The notes beneath the pieces were generated by a model that was given only the letters and a program-made list of their open reading frames with translations, was not told where the DNA came from and ran no database searches. Below are positions 42,390-51,110 of a stretch of 64,000 nt of DNA, piece by piece. Position 1 is the stretch's first letter. Every line of letters begins with the position of its first letter. Where the stretch lies: the NCBI RefSeq assembly GCF_902497995.1, contig NZ_CABVII010000012.1, positions 115,379 through 179,378 of the forward strand. The letters run 5' to 3'. The DNA comes from Pseudomonas fluorescens (GTDB lineage Bacteria > Pseudomonadota > Gammaproteobacteria > Pseudomonadales > Pseudomonadaceae). A program made the translations under genes and the position numbers.

Positions 42390-42445
42390 AGTCGTCTCCT
42401 TCACATTGAAGGCGGCCACCGAACCCGGTCGCCGCAATAGGTCGA

Positions 42446-43231
42446 TCAGGTGGGCAGAACCTGCGCAGCACCGAGAAATGCCGGGCGTTCACCACCGCCA
42501 TGCAGCAAAAGGTTGCAACCGCTGGCGTAACTGGCCAGCGGTGATGCGATGTACAGGCAGGCGTTGGCGATGTCTTCGGCCACCGCCATGCGCGCGGCCG
42601 GAATGCCGGCCGCGACGGCGGCGATACCGGCCTCGGAGCCGTAGTGCAGATGCGACTGCTCGGTCTGCACCAGCCCCGGGCTGACCGTGACCACCCGCAC
42701 CTTGGGCCCCCACTCCACCGCCAGCGATTGCACCAGCGCCAGCACCCCGGCCTTGGCCGCGCCGTAGGCGGCGGTGCCTGGCGAGGAACGCAGCGCACTG
42801 ATACTGCCGATAAAGACGATGCAACCGCCCTGCGCCTGTGCCTGCATCAGCCGGTTGGCGTGCTGGGCGACGTTGAGCGGCGCGATCAGATTCAGACCGA
42901 TGATGCTTTCATGAAACCTGGGCGAGGCCGTGGCCGCGTCGGCGGAAGGGCTGCCGCCGGCGTTGTTGATCACCACGTCGAGGCGCCCGAAGTCGCGCTC
43001 GATGGTGGCGAACAGGCGTTGCAGGGAATCGTGGTCACGCACATCGGCGGCGATGAAGGTCGCGCGCTTGCCACCCTGGGTCGGCACCTGTTCAGGCTCG
43101 CGCCGGGCACAGACGATCACCCGTGCGTTCGCGGCCAGGAACCCCAGCGCGATACCGGCGCCGATGCCCTTGGTGCCACCGGTGACCAGCACCACCTTGC
43201 CGCTGTAATCAAGACCCGAATGCAGCTCCAT
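42446..43231 (-). CDS. Short-chain dehydrogenase/reductase heading the side-chain operon
   Basis: 261-residue SDR: VTGGTKGIGAGIALGF, NNAGGSPSADA, SISALRSSPGTAAYGAAK with the catalytic Ser and Tyr-x3-Lys, and SPGLVQTEQSHLHYG. AAGGAG precedes tandem ATGs at 43234 and 43231; 43231 has the better spacing. As first gene of the nine-gene operon it may oxidise a steroid hydroxyl or a side-chain 3-hydroxyacyl-CoA. Position not readable from sequence. Confidence 0.7.
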   Translation of the reverse strand: MELHSGLDYSGKVVLVTGGTKGIGAGIALGFLAANARVIVCARREPEQVPTQGGKRATFIAADVRDHDSLQRLFATIERDFGRLDVVINNAGGSPSADAATASPRFHESIIGLNLIAPLNVAQHANRLMQAQAQGGCIVFIGSISALRSSPGTAAYGAAKAGVLALVQSLAVEWGPKVRVVTVSPGLVQTEQSHLHYGSEAGIAAVAAGIPAARMAVAEDIANACLYIASPLASYASGCNLLLHGGGERPAFLGAAQVLPT

Positions 43232-43290
43232 CATGTGCTCCTTTTCTACTGACAAGGGTCACTCTAGGGGCGAACCGCAGGCCAAACTAC

Positions 43291-43306
43291 GTCTGAACGG
43301 ACGATG
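43291..43306 (+). promoter_or_regulatory. Bidirectional regulatory box between the side-chain operon and the enoyl-CoA hydratase gene
   Basis: Plus-strand GTCTGAACGGACGATG is an exact match, 66 bp before the enoyl-CoA hydratase start. The overlapping minus-strand reading GTCCGTTCAGACGTAG (43287-43302) matches 14 of 16 and is 55 bp before the start of the SDR that heads the nine-gene operon. One site may serve both directions. Confidence 0.7.
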
Positions 43307-43372
43307 AAAATTCAACCTCGTGAACAGGACACTGGCAGCCATTCACACGTTGTCAGATCTTCGAGAATGCTC

Positions 43373-44158
43373 ATGTCCGACTCATCCGCTGCACCGGTTC
43401 TGCTCGAACGCCCACTGCCCGGCGTGGCCCTGCTGCGACTCAATCGTCCCCAGGCGACCAACGCCTTGAGCCTGGAATTGCAGGCGCTGCTGTCACGTTT
43501 TTTCAGTGAGTTGGCGATCGACCCCGAGGTGCGTTGCATCGTGCTGACGGGGGGAGACAAGGTGTTCGCTGCCGGTGGCGACATCAACAGCATGGCCGGG
43601 GTCGGCGCCATCGATATCTACAAGCGCCACACCGAGCGGGTCTGGGGGCCGATCCAGCACTGCCCGAAACCGGTGATCGCGGCCGTCTGCGGTTACGCGT
43701 ACGGCGGTGGTTGCGAGCTGGCGATGCACGCCGACCTGATCGTCGCCGGGCGCAGTGCACGCTTCTGCCAACCGGAAATCCGCATCGGCATCATGCCCGG
43801 CATCGGTGGCACCCAGCGGCTGGTGCGGGCCGTGGGCAAGGTCAAGGCGATGCGCATGGCGCTCACCGGGCAGCCCATCAGCGCCGAGGAGGCCTGGGTT
43901 GCCGGGTTGGTCAGCGACCTGGTGGACGATGACCAGGTGCAGGCCCACGCCCTGGAGCTGGCGCGCGTCATCGCAGCGATGCCGGCCCTGGCCGCCGAGC
44001 AGATCAAGGAAGTGATTCTGGCAGGCATGGACGCGCCACTGGAAGCCGGCCTGGCGCTCGAGCGCAAGGCCAATGCATTGTTGTTCGCCTCACGGGATCA
44101 GAAGGAAGGCATGCAGGCGTTTATCGACAAACGCCCGGCGCAGTTTGAGGGGTATTAA
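43373..44158 (+). CDS. Enoyl-CoA hydratase/isomerase family protein
   Basis: 261-residue crotonase: oxyanion-hole segment FAAGGDINSM, then GYAYGGGCELAMHADL and EIRIGIMPGIGGTQRL, which together keep both catalytic Glu residues of true hydratases. The start at 43373 was chosen over an earlier ATG that falls inside the regulatory box. Probably hydrates an enoyl-CoA from side-chain or ring C/D degradation; it stands alone, ended by a perfect inverted repeat. Confidence 0.8.
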   Translation: MSDSSAAPVLLERPLPGVALLRLNRPQATNALSLELQALLSRFFSELAIDPEVRCIVLTGGDKVFAAGGDINSMAGVGAIDIYKRHTERVWGPIQHCPKPVIAAVCGYAYGGGCELAMHADLIVAGRSARFCQPEIRIGIMPGIGGTQRLVRAVGKVKAMRMALTGQPISAEEAWVAGLVSDLVDDDQVQAHALELARVIAAMPALAAEQIKEVILAGMDAPLEAGLALERKANALLFASRDQKEGMQAFIDKRPAQFEGY

Positions 44159-44179
44159 CATCTCCCGAACGAAAACGTT

Positions 44180-44259
44180 GATCCCCGTAGGAGCCAGGCT
44201 TGCCGGCGAAGGCGTATTTGAAATCGCCTTCGCCGGCAAGCCTGGCTCCTACGGGGATC
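44180..44259. terminator. Perfect 35-bp-arm REP inverted pair, bidirectional terminator
   Basis: Arms 44180-44214 and 44225-44259 are perfect inverted copies with a 10-nt loop; each contains a REP of the array subtype. Plus strand continues with TTTTGATCT. It separates the enoyl-CoA hydratase stop from the convergent DUF6124-type gene by only a few bases on each side. Confidence 0.8.
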
Positions 44260-44269
44260 TTTTGATCTC

Positions 44270-44617
44270 CTATTCAGCCCGATCAATCCGATCCAACGCC
44301 CGGTTCACCGCCAGCTCACCCAGCATGATGACCTGGGCAATCCCCAACAGGGCGTTGCGACTCGTCCCTTCCATATGATCCGCCAGATCCAGCGTCATGA
44401 CATTGGCCGAAGCCAGCGACTCACAGGCGTGGGCCAGCAGGGTTTCGGTATCGAGTTCCGGGTTGACGATGAACATGGTGCAAAGCTTGCGCGGAGTGGC
44501 CTGGATGTCGGCGGCAGAGGGAATGCGTTCGGATGGTGGGTGGGAATTGTTTGAGTCGATGATTTCTGAGGGCGTTGCCGGATCGGTGTCCGGCGGGTTT
44601 GGTGTCGGCTTGATCAT
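44270..44617 (-). CDS. DUF6124/DUF3077-type small Pseudomonas protein
   Basis: 115 residues: a disordered Pro/Ser-rich first third, then ATPRKLCTMFIVNPELDTETLLAHACESL and a helical tail ending GELAVNRALDRIDRAE. This layout is common in Pseudomonas proteins of unknown function, often present in many copies. AAGGGAAG lies upstream of the ATG. No link to steroid metabolism is visible. Confidence 0.65.
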   Translation of the reverse strand: MIKPTPNPPDTDPATPSEIIDSNNSHPPSERIPSAADIQATPRKLCTMFIVNPELDTETLLAHACESLASANVMTLDLADHMEGTSRNALLGIAQVIMLGELAVNRALDRIDRAE

Positions 44618-44671
44618 GAATGCTTCCCTTAATTAGCTGGGCCGCACCATCTCGCTACTACACGAAAGGGT

Positions 44672-44866
44672 GGCAGCTGTGCGCAAGTTAGTAGACCGGC
44701 AAGGGAAAGCAAAAACCGGCGCGCCCGAGGACGCCATGCGCACAGCTACCATCAAGTGCAGGCGGATACCTGACTGATGATGCTCATGCGACCGCTTTAA
44801 CCTTGGCCGGGCTACTAAACCCGATCACTGACCATCAGTGACGCGAATCAAGTTACCGAGTAGCCC
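44672..44866 (-). other. Structured intergenic region upstream of the DUF6124-type gene
   Basis: The 500-bp gap has no gene. It holds an 11-bp inverted pair (44675-44685 with 44737-44747) and a nested structure: outer arms 44809-44816 and 44859-44866, with an inner 7-bp hairpin 44825-44831/44835-44841. Several CTACT/AGTAG repeats recur. It could be a 5' leader or small RNA; no known family was recognised. The part 44880-45040 shows nothing definite. Confidence 0.4.
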
Positions 44867-45045
44867 CTGGGCGCACAAGCCGGCGGATTCTGGCGTAACC
44901 GTAGGCAACGACGCAAGGTGCCGTGGCCTTCGGGAAGTGACGTGAGGGCTTTCTTACAAACACTCGGAAGCGTCCTACGCATCCATCAGAAACGCCCTAT
45001 TTCCACCTCGACCGACTTCGTAAAAGCTTGCGAGCCTTGGCACGC

Positions 45046-45101
45046 TGCGGTCTGTCTGTGTGACCGCGTTATCGTTCTTCGCGGGCAAGCCTCGCTCCTA
45101 C
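45046..45101. repeat. Single REP unit
   Basis: One REP core with the GCGGT...ACCGC hairpin and the TTATCGTTCTTCGC linker, a lone copy of the tandem unit, located after the stop codon of the leftward SDR. Confidence 0.75.
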
Positions 45102-45134
45102 GGGCGTGTGTGGGTGTATGTGGAAGAGAGGCCG

Positions 45135-45917
45135 CTAGATACTCATCACCATCTGCCCACTATCGATGCGCAACTCGACGCCATTGATCGCCCGGGCTTC
45201 ATCGCTGGCCAGGAATAGCACGCTGGCCGCCACGTCCTCGGGCCGGCACATGCGGTTCATCGGGTCGCTGTCGATGGTCATGCGGTCCGGGTCGACGCCT
45301 TCGGGGAGGCTGCCACGGGTCATGTCGGTGAGCACGCCATCCGGGTGCAGGGTGTTGCAGCGGATGCGGTACTTGCGCCGCCGGCAAAGCACCGCCACCG
45401 AACGCGACAATGCCGCCACCGCCCCTTTGGAGGCACTGTAGGCCAGGTAATCGTCACGCCCGGCCAGGGCCGCGATGGACGACAGGTTGATGATCGAACC
45501 ACCGCTGTCCTTCATCAATGCGATGCCTTCGCGACAGCCCAGAAACACACTGTCGGCATTCACCCGCATCACCTTTTGCCACTCCTGCAGACTGGTTTCT
45601 TCAATCGAGCCAGCGATCAGGATGCCGGCATTGTTGACCAGGATATCCAGACGACCGTAGCGCTCGCGCACATGGTCGATGACCTGGCGCCACGCGTCTT
45701 CACTGCTGACGTCGTGGCGGATAAAGGCTGCAGCCGGCCCGATTTCAGCCGCCAGGGCCTGGCCTGCCTCGACGTCCAGGTCGCTGATCAATACCTGGGC
45801 CCCTTCGGCCGCCAGCATCCGCACGCTGGCAGCACCGATCCCCTTGGCGCCGCCGGTGACCAGTGCGACCTTGCCATGAACCCGGCCGTTCTTGTTGTTT
45901 TGATTGAACGTCATCAT
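45135..45917 (-). CDS. 3beta/17beta-hydroxysteroid dehydrogenase
   Basis: 260-residue SDR strongly resembling the Comamonas testosteroni 3beta/17beta-HSDH: GKVALVTGGAKGIGAAS, FIRHDVSSEDAW, NNAGILIAGSIE, DSVFLGCREGIALMKDSGGS, YSASKGAVAALSRSVAVLCR, and NTLHPDGVLTDMTRGSLPEGV. It starts inside the stop codon of the ketosteroid dehydrogenase gene (ATGA overlap). It would oxidise 3beta- or 17beta-hydroxyls. Resemblance is from memory of the family, not an alignment. Confidence 0.8.
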   Translation of the reverse strand: MMTFNQNNKNGRVHGKVALVTGGAKGIGAASVRMLAAEGAQVLISDLDVEAGQALAAEIGPAAAFIRHDVSSEDAWRQVIDHVRERYGRLDILVNNAGILIAGSIEETSLQEWQKVMRVNADSVFLGCREGIALMKDSGGSIINLSSIAALAGRDDYLAYSASKGAVAALSRSVAVLCRRRKYRIRCNTLHPDGVLTDMTRGSLPEGVDPDRMTIDSDPMNRMCRPEDVAASVLFLASDEARAINGVELRIDSGQMVMSI

Positions 45918-47662
45918 GTCATCTCATGTGCGTGGGTCGTTTGGGATTGCTGGCCGTGCTGGCGGGCCAGGTGGTTGGCAGCGATATAAGCAAAGGTCAT
46001 CGCCGGACCCAGCGTACCGCCCGCGCCCGGATAGCTGGTGCCCATCACCGACGCCGAACAGTTGCCGATCGCGTACAGGCCGGCGATGGGAGCGCCGTCC
46101 TCGCGGACCACCTGCGCATGTTCGTTGGTCAACAGGCCGCCCTTGGTGCCGATGTCTCCGGCATCCAGGCGCATCGCGTAATACGGACCCTTGCGCAGTG
46201 GTGCCAGGCACGGGTTGGGCTTGATGTTGCTGTCGCCGTAGTAACGGTCGAACACGTTGCCGCCGCGCCCGAAGTCCGGATCCTTACCCGTGCGCGCATA
46301 GTCGTTGACCTTCACCACGGTGGCTTCGAGACCGGCGGCATCGACGCCGATCTGTTTGGCCAGCCCGGCCAGGGAGTCATCCTTCCAGTACAGGTTGTTC
46401 AACCATTCCTTGCGCAAGCGGCTGTCAGGCATGATCTGGGCCGGCATCAACGGTCCCATCGCGTAGTTGAAACGGAAATGCCCATCGAAAATCACCCAGG
46501 CCGGCACCGACTTGCCGCCTGTGAGCCCGTTGTCGCGGTACATGGCATCGACGAACTCCAGATACGGCGCGGCCTCGTTGACGAAGCGCCGACCCAGGCT
46601 GTTGACCACGATGGCGCCAGGGAACGCGCGCTCGGCAAAGATCCCCCGGGGCTTTTCCTCGCCCGGTACGGCGATGGTCGGCGCCCACCAGGCCCAATCC
46701 ATCAATGCGGTGGCCGCGCCCTGAGCCAGCCCGGCCTCCAGCGCAGCACCGGTGTTGTTCCCCGGAGGGGTCGCACTCCAGGCCATGCGGGTCGGTTGCG
46801 GCAGGTATTTTTCACGCAACGCCTGGTTCTGTTCAAAACCACCGGACGCCAGGATCACCCCGTGGCGCGCGTGCAGTTGCACCTCGGCGCCGTCACGCCG
46901 TACGGTAACGCCGCTGACCCGCCCGTCTTTGGTGAGCAAGCCAGAAAAATCGGTGTTGAGCCACAGCGGCACGTTGCGATCCATCAGCGAGCGCCGCAGC
47001 GATGCCACCAGCGAGCTGCCCAGGGACGCTCGGCGGTCGATCTTGCTTTTGCGGCGCCATTTGAAATCGAGTTTGTAACGCAGCATCAGGCCCAGGATCA
47101 GCAGGCGCCAGCCAAAACCACGTGCCATGACCTTATGTGCATCGCGGGCGGTCCAGGCGATGCAGCCCATGAGCAAGGTCGACGGCGAAGGCTTGCGCAA
47201 GTTGGCCAGTTCGTCACCCAACAGGCTGGTATCGAAGAACTCCGGATCCAGGGTCCTGCCGCCGGGCAGCGCGCCCGGCAGGTGCGGGTAATAGTCGGGG
47301 TATTTGGCGGCGACCGCGTAGCGCACCCGACTGGTCCGGGCAAGCTCTTCGATCATCTTCGGCGCGTTGTCCAGATAGGTGCGCAGCCGGGTTTCATCGA
47401 CATGTTCGCCCGCCGCCGCCTGCAGATAACGCAAGGCTGTTTCGTAAGTGTCGTTGCCGTTCAGCTGGGCGAAATAGTGGTTGTTGGGGATCCAGATACC
47501 GCCGCCGGAAATCGCCGAGGTGCCGCCGTACTTGTCGCTTTTTTCCACGATCAGCACACGAAAACCCTGGTCGGCGAGGAACACCGCCGACGTCATTGCA
47601 CCTGCGCCCGAACCAACGACAATCACATCGTAGTGGGTCTGAGACTGAACTTGAGCCGTCAT
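45914..47662 (-). CDS. 3-ketosteroid dehydrogenase (KstD/TesH family, FAD)
   Basis: 582-residue FAD enzyme: DVIVVGSGAGAMTSAVFLAD dinucleotide fold, KSDKYGGTSAISGGGIW, and the C-terminal GDIGTKGGLLTNEHAQV followed by YAIGNCSASVMGTSYPGAGGTLGPA. The Tyr and Gly of SYPGAGG correspond to catalytic residues of KstD. It introduces a double bond in ring A (delta-1; the delta-4(5alpha) type cannot be excluded), needed before 9alpha-hydroxylation opens ring B. Start 47662 has no strong ribosome site. Exact regulatory box 99 bp upstream. Confidence 0.8.
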   Translation of the reverse strand: MTAQVQSQTHYDVIVVGSGAGAMTSAVFLADQGFRVLIVEKSDKYGGTSAISGGGIWIPNNHYFAQLNGNDTYETALRYLQAAAGEHVDETRLRTYLDNAPKMIEELARTSRVRYAVAAKYPDYYPHLPGALPGGRTLDPEFFDTSLLGDELANLRKPSPSTLLMGCIAWTARDAHKVMARGFGWRLLILGLMLRYKLDFKWRRKSKIDRRASLGSSLVASLRRSLMDRNVPLWLNTDFSGLLTKDGRVSGVTVRRDGAEVQLHARHGVILASGGFEQNQALREKYLPQPTRMAWSATPPGNNTGAALEAGLAQGAATALMDWAWWAPTIAVPGEEKPRGIFAERAFPGAIVVNSLGRRFVNEAAPYLEFVDAMYRDNGLTGGKSVPAWVIFDGHFRFNYAMGPLMPAQIMPDSRLRKEWLNNLYWKDDSLAGLAKQIGVDAAGLEATVVKVNDYARTGKDPDFGRGGNVFDRYYGDSNIKPNPCLAPLRKGPYYAMRLDAGDIGTKGGLLTNEHAQVVREDGAPIAGLYAIGNCSASVMGTSYPGAGGTLGPAMTFAYIAANHLARQHGQQSQTTHAHEMT

Positions 47663-47761
47663 TGTTGTTATGCCATTAGCTGAGGTCAGAAATAACCGCC
47701 GACGACGCTGCGCGAATGCTGGCGGAGTGCAGCCCATGATCGGGGCTGCACGGGCCGGGCT

Positions 47762-47777
47762 CATCGTCAAAGCGGAC
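47762..47777 (-). promoter_or_regulatory. Cluster regulatory box for the ketosteroid dehydrogenase operon
   Basis: Minus-strand GTCCGCTTTGACGATG, identical over 20 bp to the box before the hsaA-like operon. GATCAT lies about 21 bp downstream as a -10 candidate. Confidence 0.75.
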
Positions 47778-47848
47778 TAGAAACCCGGCCCGGTGCCGGT
47801 TGCCCATAAAAGCTGGAACAACCGGTCGAAAGGGCCAGGCAAGCGCTG

Positions 47849-49441
47849 TCAGAGGACCGCGCGCCTGGCGGCCCAGGGACGATCCTGCTCCAGTTGACTG
47901 GCCAGGCGCAGCAGCCCGTCTTCGCCACCCAGGCGGGCGGTGAACATCATGCCCACCGGCATTGCGCTGTCGCTTTGGCCCAGCGGCAGAGAGATGGCCG
48001 GTTGGCCGCTGACGTTGGCCAACACGGTGAAACCGGCGCTGCCCATGGCGTGATGGGCATAGCTGTCCCACGGCTGATCCAGCGTCAGCAGGCCCAGTTG
48101 CGGCGTCAGGTTGGCGGTGACCGGCGACAGGATCACGTCGAAGCGTTCGAACGGCTGCTCCATGGTGGCGCCGATGCTTTCGAACGACTGGCGGGCGCGG
48201 TACAGGTCTTCACCGGTGGTGGTCTGGGCGCGTCCCAGGTTGACCAGGGTGATTTTCTCCAGGTCCTGCGCCGTGGCGGCCCGTCCCAACACCTGCTCGC
48301 GGTCGTGAATCGCGGTGCGCAAGGCGGTGCCGATCACCGCGCCATGAGCACCGAACAGTTGGCGCGGATCGATGTTCAGCGTCAGTTCTTCGACTTCATG
48401 CCCCAGTCCCAGCAACTGCTTGATGGTCTGCTCCAGAGTGGCGGCAATCGCCGGCTCCAACGCCGCGCCGGTCAATGACTGGCGAACCACGGCGACGCGC
48501 AACTTGCCCGGCTCGCGCTGCAATTCTTCGACATATGACCGTTGCAGCGGCGGGATCCAGTAGACGCTGCCCGCTTCATGGCCCTGGCCGGCATCGAGAA
48601 ACAGCGCGGTATCGCGCACTGTGCGCGAGACCACATTGCCGACGCTGGCACCAAACCAGCCTTCGAAATGCGCCGGCCCGCTCGGTGTGCGATAGCGGCT
48701 GGGCTTGAGGCCCACCAGGCCGCAATACGAGGCGGGAATGCGGATCGAGCCGCCACCGTCGGTGGCATGGGCCACGGGCACGATCCCGGCCGCCACGGCC
48801 GCCGCCGCGCCGCCTGAGGAACCACCGGCGCTCATGGCCAGGTTCCACGGGTTACGCGTCTGCCCCCAGAGCAACGATTCGGTGGTGGTGGTCAAGCCGA
48901 ACTCGGGGCACGTCGTCTTGCCAAAAGGCACTGCCCCAGCCTGCTCGTAGCGGGTGATCAAGGTGCTGGTCCGGGGCGCTGGCGGGGCGTCCTTGAACAG
49001 CCGGCAACCGTTGCTGGTCACGGTGCCTTGCAAGTAGGTATTGAGGTCTTTGATCAACACTGGCACGCCGGCCAGCGTCCCTTGGGTTTCGGTGCCGGCG
49101 GAGCGGCGCCCGGACAACAGCGTGCGGGCGTAGGCCTCGTGCAGCATGTTCACCGCCTTGACCCGGGGATTGACCGCGTCGCAGCGGGCGAGCGCCGCCG
49201 CCAGCAGGTCTTCGGCACGCAGTTCGCCGCTGCGGATCGCCTCGCTCATGGCCCAGGCATCCAGCCCCTGGTAATCACTGGCCGACAGACCCGCTGCACG
49301 GGCATCGGCAAAGCGCCCCAGGAGCCCGACGCCCGCAGCCAGGACGCCAGCCTTGAGCACGCTGCGTCGCGGCCAGGTTGCCGGCGCGTTGGACACGGTG
49401 GTTGTCGAGGCAGTCATCGGTTGGTGTTCGTTGGTTTGCAT
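47849..49441 (-). CDS. Amidase-signature hydrolase with Tat signal
   Basis: 530 residues. The N-terminus has a twin-arginine signal ([10 protein letters not shown] followed by a hydrophobic stretch to ADARA). The Ser-cisSer-Lys site is present: Lys in [23 protein letters not shown] and [11 protein letters not shown]. It would be exported folded to the periplasm. It lies 110 bp after the aldehyde dehydrogenase gene in the same direction, next to the ketosteroid dehydrogenase. An exported amidase here could release glycine or taurine from conjugated bile salts; that is inference from position. The start at 49441 is not certain. Confidence 0.75.
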   Translation of the reverse strand: MQTNEHQPMTASTTTVSNAPATWPRRSVLKAGVLAAGVGLLGRFADARAAGLSASDYQGLDAWAMSEAIRSGELRAEDLLAAALARCDAVNPRVKAVNMLHEAYARTLLSGRRSAGTETQGTLAGVPVLIKDLNTYLQGTVTSNGCRLFKDAPPAPRTSTLITRYEQAGAVPFGKTTCPEFGLTTTTESLLWGQTRNPWNLAMSAGGSSGGAAAAVAAGIVPVAHATDGGGSIRIPASYCGLVGLKPSRYRTPSGPAHFEGWFGASVGNVVSRTVRDTALFLDAGQGHEAGSVYWIPPLQRSYVEELQREPGKLRVAVVRQSLTGAALEPAIAATLEQTIKQLLGLGHEVEELTLNIDPRQLFGAHGAVIGTALRTAIHDREQVLGRAATAQDLEKITLVNLGRAQTTTGEDLYRARQSFESIGATMEQPFERFDVILSPVTANLTPQLGLLTLDQPWDSYAHHAMGSAGFTVLANVSGQPAISLPLGQSDSAMPVGMMFTARLGGEDGLLRLASQLEQDRPWAARRAVL

Positions 49442-49551
49442 GGTGATCGTCGCGCCCTGTCGATTATTGTCATGAGGGTCATTGAACGGCTTTATGTTCC
49501 AGCGCTTGCCCCCGCCGGCCTTGATCCCGGCCAGATGCGCCCCGCTCTCGG

Positions 49552-50988
49552 TCAGTCGGCCGTCACGCTGGCCAGCATGGCTGCGAGGTAGTGTTCGCCA
49601 TACGGCGGCAAGAGCCCCCATTCACGACGCGGGTCATGCTCCGGGGCCTTGAACACCGTGCGCTGGTGACTGAACTCGAGAAATCCTTCATGGCCGTGGT
49701 AATGGCCCATGCCCGAGGCGCCGACACCGCCGAACGGCGCATCGTGCATCGCCGCGTGCATCATCACATCGTTGACGGTCACCCCGCCGGACACGGTGTG
49801 CTCCAGCACGTAACGCTGCTCTTCGGGGTCTTTGCCGAAGTAATACAGCGCCAGCGGGCGTGGACGACCATTGATATCGTCAATGACCTGCTTGAGGTCT
49901 TCATAGGTGAGCACGACCATGGCCGGGCCGAAGATTTCTTCGTGCATGATCACACTGTCTGGCGCCGGGTCGACCACCACGCGCAGGGGCCGGCGCCGGT
50001 CCCGGGCATTCAGCGCCAGGGGTTCGGGCAGGCACTCGATGCGTGCGCCGCGGGCCTGGGCATCCAGTACGTAACCTTCGACGCGATCCAGGTGCCGCTG
50101 GTTGACCACCGCCACCACATCCGGGTTACCGGTCACTGATGGGTTGAGTTCGCTGTAGGAATCGCGCAGTGCATCAAGGAAGGGTTCAAGCAGCGCCTTG
50201 GGCACATACACCAGATCCGGATTGATGCAGATCTGCCCGCCATTGCAGGCCTTCCCCACGGCGATACTGAACGCGGTTTTCTTGAGGTCGGCGCTACGGG
50301 TGACGATGACCGGCGACTTGCCGCCCAGCTCAAGCGTCACCGGCACCAGATTCTGTGCAGCGTTGCGCATGACCAGCCGCCCCGTCGCGGTACTGCCGGT
50401 GTACACCAGGTGGTCAAACGGCTGGGCGCTGAAGGCTTCGGCCAACTCCACGTCGCCGGTGACGACGGCGATCTCCAGCGGATCGAGGTATTCAGCGCAC
50501 AGCTGCGACACCAACCCGGCCGTCCGTGGCACCACGTCCGACGGTTTGAGGATGGCCCGGTTGCCCGCCGCCAGTACCGAGGCCAAGGGGCTGAACAGGG
50601 TAAATAAAGGCGCGTTCCAGGTACCGAGAATGCCCACCGTGCCCTTGGGTTGGTGCATCACCCACGCCTTGGCGCCGAGCTGATCATAAGGCGCGAAAGG
50701 CGCACGCGGATCATCCTGCATCCAGTCATGCAGATGGTCCCGCGCATATTTGAGCGATGCGAGGGCGCCCAACACGTCATTCATCAAAGAGAAGCCGGCA
50801 GGACGGCCACCGAAATCCAGATCGATCGCCTCGGTCAACGCGCCATGGTGGCGGACCAATAGATCGATCACTTGCTGGAGTCGACGTCGGCGAGTGTCAG
50901 CGCTCACCGCACCGGCGCTGGCGAATGCGCTTTTTTGCCGGGATAACAGGCTGGCAAGCCCTTGGACGGATGATGTGACTGAACTCAT
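49552..50988 (-). CDS. Aldehyde dehydrogenase, coniferyl-aldehyde dehydrogenase-like
   Basis: 478-residue ALDH of the class 3 branch: Asn-containing LGTWNAPLFTLFSPL, the Glu motif LELGGKSPVIV, catalytic Cys in NGGQICINPDLVYVP and EEIFGPAMVV. Lacks a signal peptide. A side-chain aldolase in the first round would leave a C22 aldehyde that must be oxidised to an acid before the second CoA ligase acts; this is the only non-acylating ALDH in the cluster. AAGGGG precedes the ATG at 50988. A symmetric regulatory box is 85 bp upstream. Confidence 0.8.
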   Translation of the reverse strand: MSSVTSSVQGLASLLSRQKSAFASAGAVSADTRRRRLQQVIDLLVRHHGALTEAIDLDFGGRPAGFSLMNDVLGALASLKYARDHLHDWMQDDPRAPFAPYDQLGAKAWVMHQPKGTVGILGTWNAPLFTLFSPLASVLAAGNRAILKPSDVVPRTAGLVSQLCAEYLDPLEIAVVTGDVELAEAFSAQPFDHLVYTGSTATGRLVMRNAAQNLVPVTLELGGKSPVIVTRSADLKKTAFSIAVGKACNGGQICINPDLVYVPKALLEPFLDALRDSYSELNPSVTGNPDVVAVVNQRHLDRVEGYVLDAQARGARIECLPEPLALNARDRRRPLRVVVDPAPDSVIMHEEIFGPAMVVLTYEDLKQVIDDINGRPRPLALYYFGKDPEEQRYVLEHTVSGGVTVNDVMMHAAMHDAPFGGVGASGMGHYHGHEGFLEFSHQRTVFKAPEHDPRREWGLLPPYGEHYLAAMLASVTAD

Positions 50989-51073
50989 ACGTGGCCCCTT
51001 GCTGGTACTGGCCCCATGGCCGGGAAGCGCCCGATGCACTTGCCGCTACCCTAGCCGTGCACCCCTTGCCACG

Positions 51074-51093
51074 CCTCGTCCGATCGGACGAGG
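51074..51093. promoter_or_regulatory. Perfect 20-bp palindrome, symmetric form of the regulatory box
   Basis: CCTCGTCCGATCGGACGAGG is its own reverse complement. In either direction it contains GTCCGATCGGACGAGG, 15 of 16 positions of the box consensus. Placed 85 bp before the aldehyde dehydrogenase start and 18 bp from the exact box at 51111. It suggests the true operator is a 20-bp dyad bound by a dimer. Confidence 0.65.
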
Positions 51094-51110
51094 ATCGAGC
51101 AAATCTGTTA

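Noticed and set aside
43304..43372. Earlier ATG for the enoyl-CoA hydratase
   Set aside because: The ATG is part of the regulatory box and the added residues do not belong to the crotonase fold.
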